64,000 nucleotides of DNA from Trinickia sp. Y13 (GTDB lineage Bacteria; Pseudomonadota; Gammaproteobacteria; Burkholderiales; Burkholderiaceae). The stretch spans positions 1 through 64,000 of the forward strand of contig NZ_JAKWFK010000010.1 of the NCBI RefSeq assembly GCF_029522115.1, given 5' to 3'. Numbering within the stretch: position 1 is the first letter of the stretch; each line of letters begins with the position of its first letter. The translations under genes and the position numbers were made by a program. Below, piece after piece: positions 36,414 through 45,561 of this stretch. The notes under the pieces are model-generated. The model was not told the DNA's origin. It saw nothing but the letters and a program-made list of their open reading frames with translations, and searched no databases.

Positions 36414-36773
36414 GGAAGACAACTCTTTGGGCCGTAGAGCGCCGTGCAGGGCGGCGTACGGCAGCGCGACACTTTCGGCCGCGCGCTGGGCCGGGGGCAG
36501 TCAACTCAAAACGACTTGGCCCTGCAGCCAATGTGGGACGGATTCTAGCAGGCTTTTATAGATCGTCAATGCTACAAATCCTGGAAATGATAACAAAATG
36601 TAATAAAGAACGAGCCCGGAGCGGCTAAAATCCGCGCCCCGCGCGCGTTTCGACCCATTTTGCTTTTGCGCGCTCGCACGAACGTCGTTACGCCGTGCAG
36701 GTAAAATTGTCGGCTTCCTGCGCCCGAGGCATCGGGCCCTTCAACGGCTACAGTCGTAGGCTCAACAATTCGT
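36414..36773. other. Promoter-side gap before ubiD
   Basis: About 360 bases between the putative leader and ubiD. It includes AT-richer sequence around 36560-36600 but no gene or clear promoter element that I could fix. Confidence 0.4.
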
Positions 36774-38348
36774 ATGAAATACAAGGATCTACGGGACTTC
36801 ATCGGCCGCCTCGAAGCCCTCGGCGAGATGCGGCGTGTGCCCGATAGCGTGTCCCCCGTGCTCGAGATGACGGATCTATGCGATCGCGTCCTGCGCGCGG
36901 GCGGCCCGGCGCTGCTGTTCGAGGCGCCTACGGGGTACGCCTTCCCCGTGCTCGGCAACCTCTTCGGCACGACTCGGCGAATCGCCCTAGGCATGGGCAT
37001 CGACGAGACCGCGGCGGCCGAGGAAGGCGCGGCGCTGCGCTCGCTGCGCGACGTGGGGCGGTTGCTGTCGGCTTTGAAGGAGCCGGAGCCGCCCAAAGGG
37101 CTCAAAGATGCCGGCAAGCTGTTCTCGCTCGCCAAGGCGGTGTGGGATATGGCGCCCAAGACAGTGAGCGGCCCGCCCTGCCAAGAGATCGTGTGGGAAG
37201 GCGCCGACGTCGATCTCGCCCGCTTGCCGATCCAAACTTGCTGGCCAGGCGACGCCGCCCCGCTCGTGACCTGGGGGCTGACGGTGACGCGCGGGCCGAA
37301 CAAGCCGCGGCAGAATCTGGGCATCTACCGGCAGCAGTTGATCGGGCGCAACAAGCTCATCATGCGCTGGCTCGCGCATCGCGGCGGAGCGCTGGATTTT
37401 CGCGAATTCGCGCTCGCCAATCCGGGCAAGCCGTATCCGGTCGCTGTCGTCCTCGGCGCCGACCCGGCCACGATTCTGGGCGCGGTGACGCCTGTGCCCG
37501 ACACCTTGTCGGAATATCAATTCGCCGGTCTTCTGCGCGGCGCTCGCACCGAGTTGGCGCGATGCCTGACGCCCGGGCTCGAGACGCTGCAGGTGCCCGC
37601 ACGCGCGGAGATCGTGCTCGAAGGGTTCATTTACCCGCAACACGGTGCGCCGGAGGCTGCGCCCGCGGGCGCACCGCCGCGACCGTCCCGAGGCGCGGCG
37701 GCTGGGTACGAGCATGCGCTCGAAGGCCCGTACGGCGATCACACGGGCTACTACAACGAACAGGAATGGTTTCCCGTGTTCACCGTCGATCGCATCACGA
37801 TGCGGCGCGACGCGATCTATCACTCCACGTACACGGGCAAACCGCCCGACGAGCCCGCGATGCTCGGCGTCGCGCTCAATGAAGTGTTCGTGCCGCTCCT
37901 GCAAAAGCAGTTCGCAGAAATCACCGATTTCTACCTGCCCCCAGAAGGCTGCAGCTATCGAATGGCGATCGTGCAGATGAAGAAGAGCTACGCGGGACAC
38001 GCCAAGCGTGTCATGTTCGGCGTTTGGAGCTTCTTGCGACAGTTCATGTATACGAAGTTCATCGTCGTGGTCGATGAAGACGTGAACGTGCGCGACTGGA
38101 AAGAGGTGATCTGGGCGATCACGACGCGCGTCGACCCGGCGCGCGACACGGTTCTCGTCGAGCGCACCCCCATCGACTATCTCGACTTCGCCTCGCCCGT
38201 CGCGGGCCTTGGCTCGAAGATGGGCCTGGACGCCACCAACAAGTGGCCCGGGGAAACCGATCGCGAATGGGGCCGGCCGATCGCCATGGATCCGGCCGTG
38301 AAAACGCGCGTCGACGCTTTGTACGAACGCCTGGGGCTCGGCCGCTGA
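36774..38348 (+). CDS. ubiD: UbiD-family decarboxylase
   Basis: A 524-residue prenylated-FMN-dependent decarboxylase of the UbiD family. It opens [19 protein letters not shown] and has the conserved [37 protein letters not shown] (with the catalytic Glu/Arg region near) and [19 protein letters not shown]. It removes the carboxyl group from octaprenyl-4-hydroxybenzoate in ubiquinone synthesis; the UbiX partner is not in this window. Confidence 0.93.
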   Translation: MKYKDLRDFIGRLEALGEMRRVPDSVSPVLEMTDLCDRVLRAGGPALLFEAPTGYAFPVLGNLFGTTRRIALGMGIDETAAAEEGAALRSLRDVGRLLSALKEPEPPKGLKDAGKLFSLAKAVWDMAPKTVSGPPCQEIVWEGADVDLARLPIQTCWPGDAAPLVTWGLTVTRGPNKPRQNLGIYRQQLIGRNKLIMRWLAHRGGALDFREFALANPGKPYPVAVVLGADPATILGAVTPVPDTLSEYQFAGLLRGARTELARCLTPGLETLQVPARAEIVLEGFIYPQHGAPEAAPAGAPPRPSRGAAAGYEHALEGPYGDHTGYYNEQEWFPVFTVDRITMRRDAIYHSTYTGKPPDEPAMLGVALNEVFVPLLQKQFAEITDFYLPPEGCSYRMAIVQMKKSYAGHAKRVMFGVWSFLRQFMYTKFIVVVDEDVNVRDWKEVIWAITTRVDPARDTVLVERTPIDYLDFASPVAGLGSKMGLDATNKWPGETDREWGRPIAMDPAVKTRVDALYERLGLGR

Positions 38349-38395
38349 TAGAAGCGGCGGGCGCTATCTGGACTTGCACAGGAGCCGTCATCGTT

Positions 38396-39466
38396 ATGAA
38401 TACCGCGCTCGCCGCCAACGCGGCTGTCACCACGTATCGCGGCCCCGCCGTCGAAAACCGGCATTTGGCGCACATCGCCGTGACCGATGCGGCCGGCCGC
38501 CTGCTCTATGCGTTCGGCGATCCGCATCGCCCGACGCTGCCGCGCTCGGCCGTCAAGCCGGCGCAGGCGCTAGCGGTGCTCGAAACCGGGGCGCTCGAGC
38601 GCTTCGGGTTCGACGAAGCGGATCTCGCGCTGATGTGCGCATCGCACAACAGCGAAGAGCGCCATGTCGCCCGTGCGCGGGCCATGCTCGCGAAAACGCA
38701 CGTGACCGAGGAGGATCTGCGCTGCGGCGGCCATGCGGCCATTTCCGACGAAGTGCAACGCGCCTGGATCAAGCGGGACTTCACCCCGACGCCCGCTTGC
38801 AGCAACTGTTCCGGCAAGCATGCCGGGATGTTGGCGGCTGCATTGGCGATGGGCTCGCCAACGAAGGACTACGAACGGCCCGAGCACCCGCTGCAGCGGC
38901 ACGTGAGATCGACGCTGGCGGAACTCGTCGGTCTGAACGAGGCCGAGATCGCCTGGGGCACCGACGGTTGCAATCTGCCCACGCCGAGTTTCGCGCTCGA
39001 CCGTCTGGCGCTGCTGTTCGTGAAGCTCGCGGCCGCCGCCGATGCGCTCGCGCCAGCATCGCCGCGTGAAGCGGCGCTCGCGCGCATCTATCGTGCGATG
39101 ACGGCCCACCCGGAGCTCGTCGCCGGCAACGGGCGATACTGCACGGCGCTCATGAGCGCCTTTGGCGGCAACGTCGTCGGCAAGGTCGGCGCCGAGGGCA
39201 GCTACGGCCTCGGCGTGCGCGCCGGTGCGCATGGGCTCGATGGCGCCGCGGGTCCGATCGGCGTCGCGGTGAAAGTCGAAGACGGCAACGGCGCCGTATT
39301 GACGGCCGTGGTCACCGAAGTGCTGCATCAGCTTCGGATCGGCACACCGCAACAGCGCGCACAGCTGGATGCATTTCGCGCGCCGACGATCAAAAACACC
39401 GTGGGGCTCGAAGTTGGGCGCACCGAAGTGAGCGTCCCGCTTGCGCGGCAGGCAACGTCAACCTGA
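38396..39466 (+). CDS. Class 3 L-asparaginase (Rhizobium etli AnsA-like)
   Basis: A 356-residue asparaginase of the type found in Rhizobium etli, unrelated in fold to the E. coli enzymes. Its hallmark C-S-N-C-S-G-K-H-A-G-M-L at about 132-143 carries the catalytic Ser and Lys, with SAVKPAQALAVLE and WGTDGCNLPTPSF also present. It hydrolyses asparagine to aspartate and ammonium. It sits close behind ubiD but has its own AGGAG site. Confidence 0.88.
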   Translation: MNTALAANAAVTTYRGPAVENRHLAHIAVTDAAGRLLYAFGDPHRPTLPRSAVKPAQALAVLETGALERFGFDEADLALMCASHNSEERHVARARAMLAKTHVTEEDLRCGGHAAISDEVQRAWIKRDFTPTPACSNCSGKHAGMLAAALAMGSPTKDYERPEHPLQRHVRSTLAELVGLNEAEIAWGTDGCNLPTPSFALDRLALLFVKLAAAADALAPASPREAALARIYRAMTAHPELVAGNGRYCTALMSAFGGNVVGKVGAEGSYGLGVRAGAHGLDGAAGPIGVAVKVEDGNGAVLTAVVTEVLHQLRIGTPQQRAQLDAFRAPTIKNTVGLEVGRTEVSVPLARQATST

Positions 39467-39565
39467 TACGTCGGCCCGCCGATTCGGCCGCCGTAACCGC
39501 GGCCGCATCGGCGCTCAACCAGCTCACCCTCGATCGCTCGTTCCCATTCATATAGTCGGCGCAGC

Positions 39566-40231
39566 ATGCATTCGGTATCGCTCTTATCCAACGGCTTTTT
39601 TCTGTCGCTCTCGCTGTGCCTCGACATCGGCATCGTCAATGTCGCGATCCTCTCGCGAACCCTCTCGCAGGGGTTTGCGCCCGGCTTCTGGCTCGGACTG
39701 GGCTCGTGCTTCGGCGATCTCGTCTATGCGACGCTAGCGCTGGCGGGCATGTCGGCCCTGCTTCAGTTCGACGCCGTACGCTGGGTCGTGTGGATCGGCG
39801 GCGCGGCCATGCTGTTGTATCTGACGTGGAAAATGGCGCGTGAGGCGTTCGCGCCCGCGCAAGCGGCAACCGGCGCGCCTACGGATACGGATAAGAGCGC
39901 AACGCGCGGCTTCGCTCGCGGGGTCGCACTGGCGATGTCGTCGCCATCGGCCATTTTGTGGTTCGCGGCCGTCGGCGGCGCGCTCATTGCGAAAGCCGGC
40001 GCCACGAGCACGCGCACGGCGTCGATCTTCCTCATCGGCTTCTTTATAGGCGGGCTCGCCTGGACCGTGTTCATCTGCGTGCTCGCGAGCCAAGGCCGAA
40101 AGCGCGCCGGCGCGTCGCTGCTGCGCGGATGCCATGTCGTCTCCGCTCTGCTGTTCGCTTATCTGGCGTACAGCGTCATCATCGACGGCTATCGCGATCT
40201 GATCCTGCACGCTTCGCACGCGACCGTCTGA
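39566..40231 (+). CDS. LysE/RhtB-family amino-acid exporter
   Basis: A 221-residue membrane protein with about six helices and the usual LysE pattern: NGFFLSLSLCLDIGIVNVAI at the N-terminus, GFWLGLGSCFGDLVYA, and GVALAMSSPSAILWFAAVGG. The substrate is probably an amino acid or derivative, not visible from the sequence. Confidence 0.85.
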   Translation: MHSVSLLSNGFFLSLSLCLDIGIVNVAILSRTLSQGFAPGFWLGLGSCFGDLVYATLALAGMSALLQFDAVRWVVWIGGAAMLLYLTWKMAREAFAPAQAATGAPTDTDKSATRGFARGVALAMSSPSAILWFAAVGGALIAKAGATSTRTASIFLIGFFIGGLAWTVFICVLASQGRKRAGASLLRGCHVVSALLFAYLAYSVIIDGYRDLILHASHATV

Positions 40232-40346
40232 GCTCATCCCCGCTCAACTGGCGCACTCGGTTGCGCCCGCGCAACGTGCAACGGGTCAACTGCATCGACG
40301 CCAGTCAGCCGCCGGTGGAGCGCGAAGCGGCAGCGCCACGCTTTAT

Positions 40347-41312
40347 TTATCCGAGGAATTGAGCGTAGCGCGGCAAATCGATGTTGCCGCCACTCACGAT
40401 CACACCGACGCGTTTGCCTTTGACCGGTACGATGCCGTGCAAGACGGCCGCCGCCGCGAGACAGCCGGTCGGCTCGACGACGATCTTCATACGTTGAGCG
40501 AAGAAGCGCATCGTCTCGATTAGTTGGGCGTCGCTGACCGTTTCGATCTTCGAGACGAGTCGTTGAATCACGGGGAACGTGTAGTTGCCGAGAAACGCCG
40601 TGGCAGCGCCGTCGGCGATCGTGCGGGGCGGGTCGATCTTCACGATCTCCCCGCGCGCAAGCGACTGCTGCCCGTCGTTGCCCGCTTCCGGCTCGACGCC
40701 GACGATCTCGCAAGAGGGGCTGAGCGCCTCCGCCGACAACGCGCAACCCGAGAGCAGCCCCCCGCCGCCCAGACATACGACGAGCACGTCGAGCGGCCCC
40801 GTCTCTTCGATCAGTTCCTTGGCCGCCGTGCCCTGCCCGGCCATCACGTGCGGATGGTCGTACGGCGGAATCAGCGTCATGCCGCGTTCCTGCGCGAGCC
40901 GTCGGCCGATCGCGTCGCGATCTTCGGTATAGCGATCGTAAAACACGATCTCGCCGCCGTAGCCCTTGGTCGCCTCGACTTTCGCGGCGGGCGCATCCTC
41001 GGGCATCACGATCGTCGCGCGGATCCCGGCGAGCTTCGCCGACAACGCAATCGCTTGCGCGTGATTGCCCGACGAATACGTGATCACGCCGCCGGCGCGC
41101 GCATCGGCGTCGAAGTGCGAAATGGCGTTGTACGCGCCGCGGAATTTGAACGCGCCCATGCGCTGAAAATTCTCGCACTTGAAGAAAACCGAGCCGCCGA
41201 CGCGATCGTCGAACGTACGCGAGGTGAGGACCGGCGTGCGATGCGCGACGCCGTCGATACGTGAGGCGGCGTCGACGACGTCATCGAAAGTGGGGAGGGC
41301 AAGCGCTTGCAT
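40347..41312 (-). CDS. PLP-dependent threonine/serine dehydratase-like enzyme
   Basis: A 321-residue fold-type II enzyme. The PLP lysine is in R-M-G-A-F-K-F-R-G-A-Y-N, the phosphate loop is C-L-G-G-G-G-L-L-S-G, and SSGNHAQAIALSAKLAGI is the conserved substrate Asn/Ser loop. This length without a regulatory domain fits catabolic threonine dehydratase, serine racemase or threo-3-hydroxyaspartate ammonia-lyase. The start at 41312 is chosen over 41501. Confidence 0.87.
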   Translation of the reverse strand: MQALALPTFDDVVDAASRIDGVAHRTPVLTSRTFDDRVGGSVFFKCENFQRMGAFKFRGAYNAISHFDADARAGGVITYSSGNHAQAIALSAKLAGIRATIVMPEDAPAAKVEATKGYGGEIVFYDRYTEDRDAIGRRLAQERGMTLIPPYDHPHVMAGQGTAAKELIEETGPLDVLVVCLGGGGLLSGCALSAEALSPSCEIVGVEPEAGNDGQQSLARGEIVKIDPPRTIADGAATAFLGNYTFPVIQRLVSKIETVSDAQLIETMRFFAQRMKIVVEPTGCLAAAAVLHGIVPVKGKRVGVIVSGGNIDLPRYAQFLG

Positions 41313-41518
41313 GGGCGATGGAACCCGCGACGGGGCAAGGGTGAGCGAAAGCGCATTGTCCCAGCTTCCGCGGGTGTTTGCGATAGAACCGGACGCCGCT
41401 TTCCCGTGCCCAACGTGCCGACGGCGCAACGCGGCGGGAAGCCGGCGTTGCGCCGTCGGGAAAATAATGGGTGAGACGTCGACGTGGGCGCTCGCGCGCA
41501 CCCATACCCTCGGCCGCC

Positions 41519-41800
41519 TTACCAGCGGCGCCAGTGGTGGTGGTGATGCCAGCCACCGTAATACCCGCCATACCCGCCGTAATACACGGGGGGCGGCGGC
41601 GCATAGTACACGGGCGGCGGCGGCGCATAGTACACGGGCGGGGGGGGCGCATAGTAGACGGGCGGCGGCGCCTCATACACGGGATAAGCCGGGGCCATCG
41701 GCACCCCAATGCCGATGCCGACCGACACGTGCGCCTGCGCCGTCGCGGCGAACCCCGCGCTCAACGTCGCCGCGGCGATCAACAAAGCAAGCTTTTTCAT
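41519..41800 (-). CDS. Secreted repeat protein with Pro-Tyr motifs
   Basis: A 93-residue exported protein. The signal peptide ends near AQAHV (residue 23). The mature part carries four A-P-P-P-P-V-Y-Y type repeats, then G-G-Y-G-G-Y-Y-G-G-W and five His in a row. The underlying DNA is a 24-base repeat at 41583-41678. Such Pro-Tyr and His-rich tails suggest an outer-membrane or surface protein that may bind metal. The ATG at 41800 gives the correct signal; the longer start adds no homology. Confidence 0.8.
   Translation of the reverse strand: MKKLALLIAAATLSAGFAATAQAHVSVGIGIGVPMAPAYPVYEAPPPVYYAPPPPVYYAPPPPVYYAPPPPVYYGGYGGYYGGWHHHHHWRRW
41583..41678. repeat. Four-unit 24-base tandem repeat inside the Pro-Tyr protein
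   Basis: Four 24-base units, beginning TACACGGG on the plus strand and ending GCATAG or CATAC, encode repeats of A-P-P-P-P-V-Y-Y. Loss or gain of one unit keeps the frame. Confidence 0.8.
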
Positions 41801-42095
41801 TCCTATTCCTCTGGCGAATGTGCGAACGCGCCGCACAACCTACCCGGCACGACCGCATCCATGATCCAAATGTATAGAAAAAGCGACGCCGACGCGCTGA
41901 GCATTTGTTGCAAATTGCAATGGAAGGCCGCCGGGCGGCTGCGTGGATGCAGGCCGGCGAAGCTCGGCAAGGTGCGATAGGTGAGATTTTACCGGTCGCG
42001 GGGCGAACGCCCCGGCACCGTCGGTAATGTTTAATTACAAATTCGATGCGAGCAAGCAACACAGTGCGCGCAGGCCGCCCCCGCGGCGTGGCGCG

Positions 42096-42257
42096 TCATC
42101 CGACTTTCACGTAGGTGAATTCGCGGGTGATGCTGGGCGGCACGTAAGCCTCGCCGATCTTGACGCGCGGCGTCAGCCGCTTCTTCTGATCCCACCAAAG
42201 ACGCCGCTGCGCACGGCTCAAGAACCGCAGATGCTTGCGGTAAGCAAAAACGTTCAT
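42096..42257 (-). CDS. Small basic conserved protein (53 residues)
   Basis: A 53-residue cytoplasmic protein rich in Arg and Lys: MNVFAYRKHLRFLSRAQRRL, WWDQKKRLTPRVK and a C-terminal REFTYVKVG. The start is fixed by a textbook GGGAGGT four to five bases before ATG. It could bind RNA or DNA but no family is recognised. Expression may be separate from its neighbours. Confidence 0.65.
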   Translation of the reverse strand: MNVFAYRKHLRFLSRAQRRLWWDQKKRLTPRVKIGEAYVPPSITREFTYVKVG

Positions 42258-42505
42258 CGTGACCTCCCATGCATGACTGCGACGCAAGATCGAAGAACGA
42301 AACGCCGAGAAGGCGCACGCAACGCCCCCACTCCGTATCTCAATACGACGCTTCAAACGGACTGGCGAAAATCGGCACGAACCCCCGTTGCGCAACGGCG
42401 CGCGCCAAGGTAGGCGAAATGCCTGCGCACCGCCGACGCGATGGGCGATACTGATGCCTTTCTCGTTCACGTACGGATGCGCGGCTGCGCTTCGTTGCCT
42501 CCTCC

Positions 42506-43444
42506 ATGTCGTTCCCAGCTCCTGCTCGCCTCGGTTTCATTGGCGCCGGCCGCTTGGCGCGGTGCCTGGCCATCGGCTTCGCCCGCGCGGGCTACCCGGT
42601 CGCCGCCGTCGCCGCGCGCTCGGCCGCTTCGGCGCAGCGCCTGGCGCGGGAACTGCCGCAGTGCCGCGCGGTGGCACACCCGCAAGCGGTCGTCGACGCC
42701 TCCGACGTTGTCTTTTTAGCGGTTCCCGATGACAACATCGGTACGATCGCGAACACATTACGGTTCGACTGGAAGCGCGCCGGCTCGCAGGCGCTCGTCC
42801 ATTGCAGCGGCGCGACGCAGGTGGAGGTGCTGGCCGCCGCCCGCGCGCAAGGCACGTCGATCGGCGGGTTTCATCCGCTTTACTTGTTCGGCGGAGATGA
42901 CGGCGACCTAGCGCGCATTGCCGGGTGTTCGGTCACGATCGAAGCGCCGGACGAGCTCGCCGCCGTGCTCGAAGCCCTGGCCCGCTCGCTCGGCTGCGAA
43001 GTGCTGACGCTGCCCGGTGGACAGCGCATGCTGTATCACGGCGCCGCGCATTACGCGGCCAGTTTCGTGCTGGGCGCCCTCGACGAGGCCGCCGAAATTT
43101 GGGGCATGCTCGGCTTCACCGAAGAACAATCGCTGCGCGCCCTGTTGCCGATGTTGGCCGGCACCGTGCAAGCCGCACGGGCGAAGGGCTTGCCCGGCGC
43201 ACTCGCCGGGCCTGTTTCGCGCGGCGACGCGGCGACGCTCACGCGGCAGCTGGCGGCGTTCGAGCGCCTGGGTGCGGAGCACGCCGCGCTATACGCGTTG
43301 CTCACGCGCCGCTTGCTTTCGCTCGCGCGGCGCCGGTCGCAGCCGCCCGCCGCCATCGAGGCGATGACCGATGCCGTTCAAGCCACGCTGGCGGCCTGTT
43401 CGAGCGCTCGCTCTCGCGAAGTGCAAGCGCCCAACGAGCCGTGA
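42506..43444 (+). CDS. DUF2520 / Rossmann-fold NAD(P)-binding protein
   Basis: A 312-residue protein. The N-terminal Rossmann domain has LGFIGAGRLARCLAIGFA (G-x-G-x-x-A), VVFLAVPDDNIGTIAN, and ALVHCSGATQVEVLAAA. The rest is a DUF2520 helical domain. It resembles F420-dependent NADP oxidoreductase-like and pyrroline reductase-like enzymes. Substrate unknown. Confidence 0.82.
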   Translation: MSFPAPARLGFIGAGRLARCLAIGFARAGYPVAAVAARSAASAQRLARELPQCRAVAHPQAVVDASDVVFLAVPDDNIGTIANTLRFDWKRAGSQALVHCSGATQVEVLAAARAQGTSIGGFHPLYLFGGDDGDLARIAGCSVTIEAPDELAAVLEALARSLGCEVLTLPGGQRMLYHGAAHYAASFVLGALDEAAEIWGMLGFTEEQSLRALLPMLAGTVQAARAKGLPGALAGPVSRGDAATLTRQLAAFERLGAEHAALYALLTRRLLSLARRRSQPPAAIEAMTDAVQATLAACSSARSREVQAPNEP

Positions 43445-43518
43445 TATGGTGACGACCGGCAGCCTGCCGGCCGAGTCAAACCGCGGCGCCGCCCTACCAA
43501 CCTGACGAGAAAGCCACA

Positions 43519-43836
43519 ATGATCAAGGTCAGCATTCTCTATCCGTATCACGACAATGTCCGTTTCGATATCGACTACTATCGCGACAAGCACATGACGC
43601 TCGCCGCGAAGTATTTCGGCTCGGCGCTGAAAGGATGGTCCATCGATAAAGGCATGAGCGGCGGCGAACCGGGTTCGATGCCGGGCTTCGTGGCGTCCGG
43701 GCACTTTCTGTTCGATTCCGTCGAGGCATTTCAGAAGGTGTTCGAGCCCGTGGCCCACGAACTCATCGCCGATATTCCGAACTACACCGACAGCACGCCG
43801 CAAATTCTCATCAGCGAAGTCGTGACGAGCGTTTGA
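43519..43836 (+). CDS. EthD-family protein
   Basis: A 105-residue EthD-domain protein (dimeric alpha/beta barrel): VSILYPYHDNVRFDIDYYRD, HMTLAAKYFGS and LIADIPNYTDSTPQILISEV. EthD proteins are often tied to P450 systems or act as small oxygenases or isomerases; none of those is next door, so its role is unknown. Confidence 0.85.
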   Translation: MIKVSILYPYHDNVRFDIDYYRDKHMTLAAKYFGSALKGWSIDKGMSGGEPGSMPGFVASGHFLFDSVEAFQKVFEPVAHELIADIPNYTDSTPQILISEVVTSV

Positions 43837-43903
43837 CGATACGCCGTCCACCGGCGCCGGGGCGCGGGACTGCCAAGAAACTCAAAGAAGGAAAGGATCG
43901 AAG

Positions 43904-44467
43904 ATGTTCGGGGACATTGCCCGTTTTCTACTCAATACCGTTTTCACGTTGTTCGGCGCGGCGCTCATTCTGCGCGCTTGGATGCAGGTGGTGCGCCTGC
44001 CGCCGTACAACCCCGTATCGAACGCCATCTTCCAGGCGACGAACTGGCTCGTGTTGCCGCTTCGCCGCGCGCTGCCGGGCGGCCGCCGCGTCGACGTGGC
44101 CAGTATCGTGGCGGTGCTGTTGGCGGCGATCGTCTACGTGGTTGCGATGGTGGCGATCGCCGGCGTGGACCCGCTCGGGTTCGCCCCGGTGATCGCGCTC
44201 GTCTCGTTGCTGACCGTCGTCAAATGGGCGCTCAACCTGGTCATCTGGTTGACGATCCTGATGGCGTTGCTCTCGTGGCTCAATCCGCACTCGCCCGCCA
44301 TGCCGATCCTCTATCAACTCACGGCGCCGTTCTTGAACCCGCTGCGGCGCGTGATCCCGAACCTGGGCGGCATCGATCTTTCGCCGATCTTGCTGTTCGT
44401 CATCGTTCAGGTATTGCTGATGGTGGTTACGCGAGCGGCCGTGTCGCTCACGCTGTTCGGCATTTGA
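43904..44467 (+). CDS. YggT-family membrane protein
   Basis: A 187-residue inner-membrane protein with two YggT domains. Each has the pattern of two helices with R-x-x-P-x-x-x-P: WMQVVRLPPYNPVSNAIFQ and QLTAPFLNPLRRVIPNLG. YggT proteins are implicated in osmotic adaptation and cell division; the exact activity is not known. AAGGAAAGG precedes the ATG. Confidence 0.88.
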   Translation: MFGDIARFLLNTVFTLFGAALILRAWMQVVRLPPYNPVSNAIFQATNWLVLPLRRALPGGRRVDVASIVAVLLAAIVYVVAMVAIAGVDPLGFAPVIALVSLLTVVKWALNLVIWLTILMALLSWLNPHSPAMPILYQLTAPFLNPLRRVIPNLGGIDLSPILLFVIVQVLLMVVTRAAVSLTLFGI

Positions 44468-44474
44468 TTCGACC

Positions 44475-44491
44475 GGGGGCCATCGGCCCCC
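44475..44491. terminator. Hairpin between convergent yggT and DUF190 genes
   Basis: GGGGGCC-ATC-GGCCCCC forms a perfect stem of seven base pairs with a three-base loop. No U-run follows, but it lies between convergent stop codons and could terminate both. Confidence 0.5.
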
Positions 44492-44500
44492 AGCACCCAG

Positions 44501-44833
44501 TCATGCGTCGGGGCCGATGACGCCGAACGTGGCCGGGATCTCGGTGTAGACGGCGCGCACCTTCTCCCGCGAAACGCATTCGACGAGTGCGCGCGACTCC
44601 GCCTCCGTGGCGAGGAACTCGACTTCGACCGTCAGCGATCCTTGCAACTCGAAAAAGCGGTCCTCGTGCAACACGCCGTGCGCGCCGAAGCCCGCCATGG
44701 CGCGAAACGCCGAACCGCCGATGATCCCCATCTCCTTGGCGCGGTGAAGCAGCCACTCCCAGAGCAGCTTGCCGTGAAGCCGATGGTTTTCGTGAACATA
44801 GAACCGCAACAAGACGTACCGCTCGGACTGCAT
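44501..44833 (-). CDS. DUF190 protein of the fluoride operon
   Basis: A 110-residue DUF190 protein: SERYVLLRFYVHENHRLHG, LWEWLLHRAKEMGIIGGSAF and VEFLATEAESRALVE. DUF190 genes are frequently downstream of crcB in fluoride-resistance loci and this one is 111 bases after crcB on the same strand. GGGAGGTCAC precedes the ATG. A ferredoxin-like fold is known for the family, not its biochemical role. Confidence 0.85.
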   Translation of the reverse strand: MQSERYVLLRFYVHENHRLHGKLLWEWLLHRAKEMGIIGGSAFRAMAGFGAHGVLHEDRFFELQGSLTVEVEFLATEAESRALVECVSREKVRAVYTEIPATFGVIGPDA

Positions 44834-44944
44834 GTGACCTCCCGGCGCCGACAGTGCATGTTCGATTTTGCCTCTGTGCTTGCGGCGCCACAACTGTGAA
44901 TCTATGCAGCGGCGATTATGCCGCGCCAGCCGCAGCGCCGATCG

Positions 44945-45331
44945 TCAGACCGCGGCAAGCCATAGACGCGCCGTCCACATGCCGAGCGCCGTGAGCGAGA
45001 ACGAGCCGAACAGATGCAAGCCAGCAGCAGCCAGTCCCCAGCCTAGCTCGCCTTGCGACAACAAAGTGACGACTTCAGCGGAAAACGTCGAGAACGTGGT
45101 CAAGCCGCCCATGAACCCCGTGATGACGAAGAGCCGCAATTCCGGCGGCAAACCGGCTTTGGCGGCAAAGAGCGCAGCGGCGACACCGATGAAATAGCCG
45201 CCGATCAGATTGGCCGCGAGCGTGCCGAGCGGAATCGTGGGAAAGATGGCGTTCAAGCCGAGACTCAATCCCCAGCGCAACAATGCACCGAGTCCGGCGC
45301 CGACAAAGATGGAGAGAATCGAATAAATCAA
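44945..45331 (-). CDS. crcB: Fluoride exporter CrcB/Fluc
   Basis: A 128-residue membrane protein with four helices and the hallmark [12 protein letters not shown], which lines the fluoride pore, plus [10 protein letters not shown]-like signature ([17 protein letters not shown]). It works as an antiparallel dimer. It starts at a TTG. A fluoride riboswitch lies about 90 bases upstream, and DUF190 follows. Confidence 0.93.
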   Translation of the reverse strand: MIYSILSIFVGAGLGALLRWGLSLGLNAIFPTIPLGTLAANLIGGYFIGVAAALFAAKAGLPPELRLFVITGFMGGLTTFSTFSAEVVTLLSQGELGWGLAAAGLHLFGSFSLTALGMWTARLWLAAV

Positions 45332-45418
45332 CGTGCGGTCCCGATTCGAAGCGTGATGTTGATCGAACCGGGACGGGGCGCGACGCGCGAGCGAACGCCT
45401 ACCGATTCCGGCTCGGGG

Positions 45419-45477
45419 AACAGGTAGGCATCATCAGCCACGGGGGCGGTTGAAGGAGGAATGCCATCTCCCGCGCA
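45419..45477 (-). ncRNA. Fluoride riboswitch (crcB motif)
   Basis: On the minus strand the sequence reads GGGAGATGGCATTCCTCC, then AACCGCC, then GGCTGATGATGCCTAC, the three conserved blocks of the crcB RNA (GGNGATGG, the ACCGCC region and CTGATGATGCCTAC). It is 90 bases upstream of crcB. It senses fluoride and turns on expression. Confidence 0.92.
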
Positions 45478-45561
45478 AATAGGCATCGCACCGCCATGCC
45501 TATCGGACGCAACGAGGCGATACTTTAAGCGTTGCGGGAGCGGCAGGCAACAGGCAGCAGG

